From contig CAJXXJ010000229.1 of NCBI GenBank assembly GCA_913062745.1, positions 1 to 6,500 on the forward strand: a stretch of DNA of 6,500 bases. The letters run 5' to 3'. Below the pieces are notes generated by a model. It was not told the origin of the DNA, did not search any database, and was given only the letters and a program-made list of their open reading frames with translations. The stretch's first letter is position 1, and each line of letters begins with the position of its first letter. The translations under genes and the position numbers were made by a program. Below are positions 1 to 5,744 of this stretch, one piece after another. The DNA comes from an uncultured Phaeodactylibacter sp. Lineage in GTDB: Bacteria > Bacteroidota > Bacteroidia > Chitinophagales > Saprospiraceae.

Positions 1-1065
1 GCTTATGGGCTAAAGGATGAGCGTTTCAAGTACGGCGGCAGTGCAGAGTGGCTGATGAACCGAAAGCCCCGTACGCTGGCGGGTATCGCGTATACCAACG
101 ACGTGAGCCTGAATAGCGAAAACAGCGAAGAGTTTGTACAGGGCGACCTGTTCTCAGGTTTGTTCCGGCGGCCGCTGCTGCAAAAGCTGATCCATGTACG
201 GGAGGGCAAGGCATACTACGAGCGCTTCTGGAAAAATGGCTTGTCGAACCGCATTACCTTTTTGCACCGGGATATGGACCCCTACGGCAGCATCTTCAGC
301 GACGGCCGGGGCTTCGATTACGCCTACCTGCCCGACCCTTCCAGCCAACCCGATATCGATACCACCATACGCACCACGGAAATTATCTTCAAAGCCCGCT
401 ACGCCAAGGACGAGCGGGTCGTAGAGGGAGAGTTTACGCGCTCCAGCTTTGGCTCCGAGCACCCCATCGTCGAGTTGCAGTATACCTTGGGGGTAAATGG
501 CCTGATGGGCGGCCGCTACGACTACCACAAAATCAACCTGAGCTACCGCCACTATTTTTACATTAACCCGTTGGGCTGGATGTCCTACCGGATTAATGCG
601 GGTAAGATTTTTGGTACGTTGCCCTTTCTGCTCATGGAGGTACACCCCGGCAACGAGGGCTACTTCGTAGGGCGCAACATCTTCAATATGATGACGCGCT
701 ACGAATTTGCCAGTGACACTTACGCCAGCCTGATGCTGGAGCACCACTTCGACGGCTTCTTTCTGAACCGCATCCCTCTTTTGCGCAAACTGAAATTCCG
801 CTCTTATGCCACCTTCAAAGCTGTAATGGGCAGCCTCTCCCCGGCCAACCGGGCAGCTAACCGCCTCAACGACTTTGTAGCTACAGATGAAAACACCTAC
901 CCTGGCTTTCGCGCGCCCAGCGCCCGCCCGTATATGGAAGCGAGCGTAGGTATCGAAAATATCCTTAAGGTCTTTCAGGTAGAGGCCGTATGGCGGCTGA
1001 GCTATCTGGACAATCCGCAGGCGCGGCGGTTTGGGGTGCGTGCCGGGGTGGCGTTTTATTTTTAA
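1..1065 (+). CDS. DUF5686 family outer-membrane protein, C-terminal part (5' end outside window)
   Basis: The frame is open from base 1 and ends at TAA 1063-1065, giving 354 visible residues. The first ATG in frame (55-57) is internal, because the preceding codons (AYGLKDERFKYGG...) already read as DUF5686 sequence. Family hallmarks seen here are the HPGNEGYF segment (around 640-666), YEFASDTYASL with HHFDGFF (around 700-762), NRIPLLRKLKFR (766-801), and the ending VGIENILKVFQVEAVWRLSYLDNP followed by a terminal ...VAFYF. A final aromatic residue after alternating polar and hydrophobic strands is typical of outer-membrane beta-barrels. Full family members are about 800-850 residues with a signal peptide and an N-terminal carboxypeptidase-regulatory-like (CarboxypepD_reg) domain, so more than half the gene is probably missing. 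The biochemical function of DUF5686 is not established. The next gene lies 200 bases downstream, so co-transcription is uncertain. Family assignment is confident; barrel topology is inferred. Confidence 0.9.
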   Translation, partial: AYGLKDERFKYGGSAEWLMNRKPRTLAGIAYTNDVSLNSENSEEFVQGDLFSGLFRRPLLQKLIHVREGKAYYERFWKNGLSNRITFLHRDMDPYGSIFSDGRGFDYAYLPDPSSQPDIDTTIRTTEIIFKARYAKDERVVEGEFTRSSFGSEHPIVELQYTLGVNGLMGGRYDYHKINLSYRHYFYINPLGWMSYRINAGKIFGTLPFLLMEVHPGNEGYFVGRNIFNMMTRYEFASDTYASLMLEHHFDGFFLNRIPLLRKLKFRSYATFKAVMGSLSPANRAANRLNDFVATDENTYPGFRAPSARPYMEASVGIENILKVFQVEAVWRLSYLDNPQARRFGVRAGVAFYF

Positions 1066-1265
1066 CCCCTCGTGCTTTTCCCGGGCCCCGCAACAGACTA
1101 ACTAATGACGAACGGTCTTCACGGGGTGCCCTCCGTTCCCGGATTCCCGTTTTCGCAGGGGCAGAGCACTACCTTATGGCCAAAAAAATATAAACCAAAT
1201 GCCCCACCGCTGGTTTTCCCTGTGATTTGTTTTTCCCAGAACAGTAATCCAAGCAAAGCGCATCA
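1066..1265. other. Intergenic region between the DUF5686 gene and the RND exporter
   Basis: This 200-base gap has no recognisable gene. Two weak inverted repeats can be seen. GGGCCCCG at 1083-1090 can pair with CGGGGTGCCC at 1122-1131 (8 pairs with a 2-base bulge and a loop of about 31 bases). AAACCA at 1192-1197 pairs with TGGTTT at 1211-1216 over a 13-base loop. Neither looks like a classic GC stem followed by a T-run, so neither is called a terminator. No convincing TAnnTTTG promoter motif was found on the + strand, although the exporter presumably has its promoter here. A 54-codon frame at 1105-1269 spans the region but does not look like protein (see findings). Confidence 0.5.
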
Positions 1266-3506
1266 ATGAAGAGCAAACTACGGGTTATTTCCGTTATCGT
1301 TTTCACTATACTCGCCCTCGCCAGTGGCTATTTTGTCACGCAGCTGCAGTTCTCTTTTGATTTTGAGCAGTTTTTTCCGGAAGGGGACGAAGACCTCGAG
1401 TACTTCCGGGACTTTGTGGAGAACTTTGAAGGAGACGACAACTTTCTGCTCGTGGCCGTACGGCGGGAAGAGGGCGTATTTGAGCAGGATTTCCTGCAGC
1501 GCTTCCACCAGTTTTCACTGGCTACCCGCGACCTGCCGCACATCACGGAGAGCCAGTCGCTGACTAAGTTTTCCTACCCGGTCAAAACGCCCTTTGCCAT
1601 CACCTCGGTGCCGGCTATCCACATCAATCAGCCGGAGCGCTACGCCGCCGACCGGGAGCGTATCCTCAACGACGAACGCTTTGTCCACAATTTGATTTCC
1701 GAAGACGCCACCACGCTGGTCATTTTTCTCAAGACCATACCCAGCATACAGCTGGGGCAGGCGGAAGAACTGATCACGGCGCTCAACGAAATGATTGAGG
1801 AATACGAGTTTGAAGAATACCACTACCTCGGCCGCCCGTATTTCCAAAAGGAGCTGGTAGCTATGCAAAAGCGGGAGATTACGGTTTCTGCTATCATTTC
1901 CGGTATACTCGTCACCATCGTCATGTTTCTGCTCTTCCGCCGTCCGTGGGGCATCTTTGTAGCCCTCGTATCTATCGGGCTGGGCATGCTGCTGTTCATG
2001 GGGCTGCTGGGCGCTACCGGGCGTGAGCTGAACGCGATGGCCGCGCTCTATCCCGTACTGATGATTATCGTAGGCACCTCCGATGTAATCCATATCATGT
2101 CCAAGTACATCGACGAGCTGCGTAAGGGAGAACGGCAGGACCGGGCCATTGTAACGACGATTAAGGAAATCGGGCTGGCTACGCTGCTGACTTCCGTGAC
2201 CACTTCCATTGGCTTTGCGTCTCTGCTGACGAGCAAGGTGGGGCCCATCCGCGACTTCGGCATCAACGCAGCGATTGGGGTGATGGTGGCCTACGTTACG
2301 GTCATCTTTTTCACTACCGCTGTACTATCCTGGTTCCGCGCCGATCAGATCATCAAGCTGGGGCGCGGGCATGCTTTCTGGGAAAAGTGGATGGACCGTT
2401 CCTACCGCTTCACGCTGCGCTACCCGGCGCGCATTGCAGTAGGCGGTATGCTTACGCTCTTTGTGGCGCTGTGGGGCATCTCCAAAATCACCACCAACTA
2501 CGGCATCATCAATAATATGCCGCGGGGAGAAAAGATTACGGAAGACTTCAAGTTTTTCGAGCAGCAGCTGACCGGCTTCCGGCCACTGGAATTCGCAGTG
2601 ACCGCCAGGGAAGGCTACAAGGCGAGCGACTGGGAGGTGATACAGGAAATTGCCAAAGTGGAAAACCACCTCAAAAACTACCCCTCGATTCAGGCTGTTG
2701 CTTCCATCACTGCGGTGTACAAGAGCATCAATCAGATGATGAACAACAACTCTGCGGAGGCCTACGAGCTGCCCGACAACCGGGAGCAATTCCAGCGCTA
2801 CCAGCGTATGGCTGCCCGGGTGCCCAAGCTCAATGTAAATGTGCTGCTGAGCGAAGATGAAGAGAAGGCGCGCATCACCTCCCGTATCAATGATGTGGGC
2901 GCGGACACCATCAAGCAGATGGGCGAGCGCATCGACCGCTGGATCACGGCTAATACCGACACATCCGTGGTTTCCTTCAAGCGCACCGGCACCGGGCTTA
3001 TCATTGACAAAAATGCCGAGTACGTACGCCGGGACCTGCTCTACGGGCTGGGCATGGCCATACTGGTCGTCAGCCTGCTCATGGCGCTGCTGTTCCGCAA
3101 TGTGAAGATGCTGCTCATTTCGCTGGTGCCTAATCTGTTCCCGCTCATTCTGGCGGGGGCACTGCTGGGCTTCCTGGGTATAGAACTGGAGGCCGGGGTG
3201 TCCATCGTCTTCGCCGTCATCTTTGGTATTGCGGTAGACGATACCATCCATTTCCTGAGCAAATACAAACTGGCGCGCAACAAAGGCCTGCCGGTAGAGA
3301 AAGCAATGCATATCACCTTCCTGGAAACGGGCAAGGCGATTGTACTGACCTCCATCGTGCTGTTCTTCGGCTTTCTGGTTATGCTGTTCTCCATCCACCC
3401 GCCCAGCGTGACCATCGGCCTGCTGATCAGCCTGACGCTGGTAAGTGCACTGGTGAGCGACCTGCTACTGATCCCGCTCATGATCCGGGTGATGATGAGG
3501 GGGTAA
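1266..3506 (+). CDS. RND/MMPL superfamily exporter (COG1033-like), inner membrane
   Basis: This 746-residue protein has the duplicated RND layout. A first membrane helix (about 6-26) is followed by a periplasmic loop (about 28-204), five helices (about 206-224, 229-250, 258-276, 302-323, 333-355), and a cytoplasmic linker. A second half repeats this: one helix (about 388-407), a periplasmic loop (about 410-588), then five helices (about 592-610, 615-637, 643-663, 689-708, 714-740). The paired helix-4/helix-10 motifs are visible as GTSDVIHIMSKY (270-281, Asp273) and GIAVDDTIHFLSKY (654-667, Asp658/Asp659). These acidic residues are the likely proton-relay sites. VPNLFPLILAG (621-631) is a further RND hallmark. 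Length is normal for single-chain exporters of this group, which need not use an outer-membrane channel. The substrate is unknown. Relatives include lipid and hopanoid transporters, so a hydrophobic cargo is plausible but inferred. ATG 1266 begins directly at the first helix; no strong Shine-Dalgarno precedes it. Confidence 0.93.
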   Translation: MKSKLRVISVIVFTILALASGYFVTQLQFSFDFEQFFPEGDEDLEYFRDFVENFEGDDNFLLVAVRREEGVFEQDFLQRFHQFSLATRDLPHITESQSLTKFSYPVKTPFAITSVPAIHINQPERYAADRERILNDERFVHNLISEDATTLVIFLKTIPSIQLGQAEELITALNEMIEEYEFEEYHYLGRPYFQKELVAMQKREITVSAIISGILVTIVMFLLFRRPWGIFVALVSIGLGMLLFMGLLGATGRELNAMAALYPVLMIIVGTSDVIHIMSKYIDELRKGERQDRAIVTTIKEIGLATLLTSVTTSIGFASLLTSKVGPIRDFGINAAIGVMVAYVTVIFFTTAVLSWFRADQIIKLGRGHAFWEKWMDRSYRFTLRYPARIAVGGMLTLFVALWGISKITTNYGIINNMPRGEKITEDFKFFEQQLTGFRPLEFAVTAREGYKASDWEVIQEIAKVENHLKNYPSIQAVASITAVYKSINQMMNNNSAEAYELPDNREQFQRYQRMAARVPKLNVNVLLSEDEEKARITSRINDVGADTIKQMGERIDRWITANTDTSVVSFKRTGTGLIIDKNAEYVRRDLLYGLGMAILVVSLLMALLFRNVKMLLISLVPNLFPLILAGALLGFLGIELEAGVSIVFAVIFGIAVDDTIHFLSKYKLARNKGLPVEKAMHITFLETGKAIVLTSIVLFFGFLVMLFSIHPPSVTIGLLISLTLVSALVSDLLLIPLMIRVMMRG

Positions 3507-3532
3507 TATGAATAAAACCCTTACAAAAAACC

Positions 3533-3574
3533 TGCATGTTGAAAAAAGTACATGAAACGGCCTTCAACATGGCA
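3533..3574. repeat. Inverted repeat, possible stem-loop after the RND gene
   Basis: CATGTTGAA at 3535-3543 is the exact reverse complement of TTCAACATG at 3563-3571, with a 19-base loop. The pairing extends to TGC (3533-3535) with GGCA (3571-3574) if one base bulges, giving about 11 pairs. It starts about 27 bases after the exporter stop codon. No T-run follows the 3' arm, so a standard intrinsic terminator is not supported. It could stabilise the transcript end, bind a protein, or be a chance match. Confidence 0.4.
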
Positions 3575-3609
3575 AGTAGTACACTTGGGGAAATCATTAT
3601 GCTGTGGGT

Positions 3610-3705
3610 ATGCAACAAGATCTCGAGTCATTAACTGGCGGGAAAGTGGACTTAGGCGAAGAAGGACAAACCTATGAACAGGTAGGCAAGCGTATTCATT
3701 TATGA
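3610..3705 (+). pseudogene. Possible C-terminal relic of an MNT-type nucleotidyltransferase (MntA-like antitoxin)
   Basis: The frame from ATG 3610 to TGA 3703-3705 encodes 31 residues. Its centre, DLESLTGGKVDLGEEG, resembles the conserved end of minimal nucleotidyltransferase (MNT) antitoxins, where a leucine-rich helix is followed by L-x-G-x-K-V-D-L-V. The upstream part of that fold, including the GSFARGE-like and DxD catalytic motifs, is absent: the frame is closed by TAG at 3577-3579, only 30 bases before the ATG. If the match is real, this is a truncated fragment that cannot be an active enzyme. Its stop overlaps the start of the next small frame by ATGA, as is common in MNT-HEPN operons. 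The match rests on one short motif recognised by eye, so chance similarity is a serious alternative. Confidence 0.35.
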
Positions 3706-3755
3706 ATGCTAAACCATCTGAGCATTTAAAAGATACCCTGGACCAGACACCATGA
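3702..3755 (+). pseudogene. Possible N-terminal stub of a HEPN/DUF86 toxin (HepT-like)
   Basis: The frame starts at ATG 3702, overlapping the preceding stop as ATGA, and ends at TGA 3753-3755 after 17 residues. The peptide MNAKPSEHLKDTLDQTP loosely resembles the start of HEPN (DUF86) toxins, which often begin with a short basic segment followed by a helix of the type Y/HL-x-D-I-L-D. The catalytic R-x4-6-H motif of that family lies near the C-terminus and is not present here. The call depends mainly on position: MNT followed by HEPN with overlapping codons is the usual gene order of the MntA/HepT module. On its own the peptide is too short to assign. Confidence 0.22.
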
Positions 3756-3769
3756 TTCCAACTATTTTG

Positions 3770-3777
3770 TATCTTTA
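3770..3777 (+). promoter_or_regulatory. Weak candidate -7 box before the first acyl-CoA ligase
   Basis: TATCTTTA at 3770-3777 matches seven of eight positions of the Bacteroidota TAnnTTTG box. No TTTG or TTG element lies at the expected distance upstream (around 3746-3752), so support is partial. If used, transcription would start near 3783-3786, leaving a leader of about 50 bases before ATG 3836 and excluding the upstream TTG at 3779 as a start codon. Confidence 0.25.
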
Positions 3778-3835
3778 GTTGACCATCAACCCCACTAAGC
3801 CGGATTCCATCAGAATTTTAACTACCCCCTTCGCT

Positions 3836-5635
3836 ATGGACTTTCGGCGCCTGTTCGATATTTTGCCTTACCAACGGGATCGTTTCCCTCAGAAAAAAGC
3901 ACTGGCCATACGTGGTGAGCTCGGCTGGGAGTACTACAGCACTGCCGAATGCGAGCGTATAGCCCGCTGCATAAGCGCCGGTTGGCTGAAGCGGGGGCTG
4001 AAGCGCGGAGAGCGCGTAGCTATTCTGGCGGAGCGCATGAGCCCCAGGTGGCTGCTTCTCGACATCGGCCTGATGCAAGCCGGTTTTGTCCCCGTACCCA
4101 TCCACGCTGCTGCCAGCCGGGAAGAACTGTCCTACATTTTGCGCGAAGCAGAAATACAGCACGCCGTGGGTGCCAACCGGGAAGCTACTGAGCGGCTGGC
4201 TGAAATTAAAACGGAACTGCAGCAGCCCCTGAATATTTACAGCATGGTACACCTGCCTGACTTTACGAGTTGGGACGAACTGCTCGCCGAGCCCACCGCC
4301 AATCAACTGGAAGCCCTGCAGGTGCTGAAAGGAGCCATACACGAGGACGACCTGGCCACCATCATTTATACCTCCGGCACCACCGGGCAGCCCAAGGGGG
4401 TCATGCTTTCGCATAAAAACATCGTGAGCAATATCAAAGCGACGATCAGCCTCGTGCCCGTCAACCACAAGAAACGGGCGCTGAGCTTCCTGCCGCCCAG
4501 CCACATTTTCGAGCGTATGGTCAATTACACCTACCTGGCCTGCGGCGCCTCCATTTACTATTCCCGCAACCGGGAAGAGACCTTCTCCTTATTCCGGGAA
4601 GTACGCCCGCATTACTTTACTGCAGTCCCCCGCTTGCTGGAGCGCGCCTACGATGAAGTTCTGGAGCGCATCGGCAGCCGTTCCCTTCCATTCCGCTGGC
4701 TGGGGCACTGGGCTATTCGGACTGGCATGCAATACCGGCTGCGCCACCCCGGCAACCTTTGGTACCGTATTCGCCTCAACCTTGCCAGAATGCTGGTGCT
4801 CAAACGCTGGAAACGCCTGATCGGGGGCCGGATCGAAGGCGTGATTGTCGGTGCAGCAGCACTGCAGGAACGGCTGGCACGGCTCTTTTCCGCTGCCGGC
4901 ATCCCCGTACGCGAAGGGTATGGAATGACCGAAACCGCTCCGGTGATTGCCTTTAACCGCTTTGAGCCGGGAGGCACCCGCTTTGGCACCGTGGGTATCC
5001 CCATCCCGGGCATGCAGCTGCGCATAGACGCAGCAAATGAAGAAGGGGAGGGCGAAATACAGGTCAAAGGGCCGAATGTGATGCTCGGCTACTACCTAAA
5101 ACCCGGGGAAACCCAGGCAGTATTCACTGATGACGGATGGCTGCGCACCGGCGACCGCGGGCGGCTGGTGCACAAACGCTTCCTGCAGATTACCGGGCGG
5201 CAGAAAGACCTCTTTAAAACCACCAACGGCCGCTACATCGCCCCGGAGCAAATAGAACAAGCCCTGAAAGCTTCGCCCTACATTGAAGAAGCACTGGTGA
5301 TCGGAGAGCAGCGCCCCTTCCCGCTGGCACTGCTGCTCCCGCAGTTCGGGCTGCTGCGGCAGTGGTGCGAAGCGCAAAACATCCACTGGACGGCACCGCA
5401 GTTTATGGTGCATAATCATAAGGTAGAAGCCTTTCTGCGCGAAGAGGTAGCCAAAGCCAATGCTGCCTTCCCTCCTTACAAGCAGGTGGGGAACATTTAC
5501 CTGCTCCACGAGCCCTGGACTGCCGAGGCCGGTGAGCTCACCCCTACGCTGAAACCGCGCCGGGAGTGGATTGCCGAAAAATTCCGCAAGGAAATTGAAA
5601 ATTTATACGAACAGGGTGCGGTTCTTCGGGGTTAG
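3836..5635 (+). CDS. Long-chain fatty acid-CoA ligase (AMP-forming, COG1022 type)
   Basis: This enzyme is expected to activate a fatty acid with ATP to an acyl-adenylate and transfer it to coenzyme A in the cytoplasm. It has 599 residues from ATG 3836. All core motifs of the adenylate-forming family are present: P-loop TSGTTGQPKG (179-188), SFLPPSHIFER (217-227), GAAAL (339-343), EGYGMTETAP (360-369), TGDRG (438-442), the hinge ITGRQKDLFKTTNGRYIAP (452-470), and the C-terminal LTPTLKPRR with catalytic-type Lys573. These patterns match the FAA1/FadD15-like long-chain group. The frame stays open upstream to a TTG at 3779, but ATG 3836 is preferred. Its start MDFRRLFDILPYQRDRFPQKKA lines up with MEQPKRLFDFIQYQLEHHPQDKA of the next gene, and the extra 19 residues are not conserved. 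Chain-length preference cannot be read. A tandem paralogue follows after 109 bases. Confidence 0.92.
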   Translation: MDFRRLFDILPYQRDRFPQKKALAIRGELGWEYYSTAECERIARCISAGWLKRGLKRGERVAILAERMSPRWLLLDIGLMQAGFVPVPIHAAASREELSYILREAEIQHAVGANREATERLAEIKTELQQPLNIYSMVHLPDFTSWDELLAEPTANQLEALQVLKGAIHEDDLATIIYTSGTTGQPKGVMLSHKNIVSNIKATISLVPVNHKKRALSFLPPSHIFERMVNYTYLACGASIYYSRNREETFSLFREVRPHYFTAVPRLLERAYDEVLERIGSRSLPFRWLGHWAIRTGMQYRLRHPGNLWYRIRLNLARMLVLKRWKRLIGGRIEGVIVGAAALQERLARLFSAAGIPVREGYGMTETAPVIAFNRFEPGGTRFGTVGIPIPGMQLRIDAANEEGEGEIQVKGPNVMLGYYLKPGETQAVFTDDGWLRTGDRGRLVHKRFLQITGRQKDLFKTTNGRYIAPEQIEQALKASPYIEEALVIGEQRPFPLALLLPQFGLLRQWCEAQNIHWTAPQFMVHNHKVEAFLREEVAKANAAFPPYKQVGNIYLLHEPWTAEAGELTPTLKPRREWIAEKFRKEIENLYEQGAVLRG

Positions 5636-5677
5636 TTTTTTATTTATTCGGGAGAGTTTGTATTTTCAGAACATTGT
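5636..5677 (+). terminator. T-rich tract after the first ligase, possible weak terminator
   Basis: Immediately after the TAG stop comes a run of six T followed by ATTTATT (about 5636-5648). The only stem seen before it is GAAC...GTTC inside the last codons, with an 8-base loop, which is short and separated from the T-run. Termination here would fit the separate promoter of the next gene, but the hairpin is poor. Confidence 0.25.
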
Positions 5678-5707
5678 TTTGAAAAGCAGGTAGTTGCTCT
5701 ATTTTTG
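5678..5707 (+). promoter_or_regulatory. Bacteroidota-type promoter for the second acyl-CoA ligase
   Basis: TTTG at 5678-5681 and TATTTTTG at 5700-5707 are separated by 18 bases. They match the -33 (TTTG) and -7 (TAnnTTTG) elements recognised by the primary sigma factor of Bacteroidota, with the -7 box a perfect match. Transcription would begin near 5713-5716, giving a leader of about 30 bases before ATG 5745. It indicates that the second ligase can be transcribed on its own. Confidence 0.6.
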
Positions 5708-5744
5708 CTTGACTTCCTTTACCTAACCATAATTGCAGGACAGT

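Larger units (their letters stand above)
3507..3835. other. AT-richer gap with degenerate short reading frames
   Basis: This 329-base stretch between the exporter stop and the preferred ligase start is visibly richer in A and T than the flanking genes, especially 3507-3570. It contains no intact gene of ordinary size. All three forward frames are broken by stops. Short frames seen are 3536-3634 (32 codons), 3552-3677 (41 codons), 3610-3705 (31 codons) and 3702-3755 (17 codons). Only the last two resemble anything recognisable, and they are listed separately as possible relics. A 9-base perfect inverted repeat lies near its start and a weak promoter-like box near its end. The composition and broken frames suggest decayed inserted DNA, but this is an inference. 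Confidence 0.55.

Noticed and set aside
154..747. A 197-residue open frame on the - strand inside the DUF5686 gene
   Set aside because: It is a shadow of the DUF5686 reading frame, with no recognisable domain or independent start signal.
1121..1180. A possible riboswitch-like region with GGGGTGCC
   Set aside because: The GGGGTGCC segment recalls the TPP (thi-box) riboswitch, but the CTGAGA and other conserved parts are absent and the downstream gene is not a thiamine gene.
990..1193. A 67-codon + strand frame overlapping the end of the DUF5686 gene
   Set aside because: It starts inside the DUF5686 coding sequence in another frame, is Arg/Ala/Gly-rich, and has no domain or ribosome-binding signal.
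2325..3398. A 357-residue open frame on the - strand inside the exporter gene
   Set aside because: It lies antisense to a clearly assigned RND gene, has low-complexity, Gln/His/Arg-rich composition without domains, and is explained by the codon bias of the + strand gene.
3818..4504. A 228-residue open frame on the - strand across the first ligase
   Set aside because: The + strand carries the full set of adenylate-forming motifs here, and the antisense peptide shows no family features.
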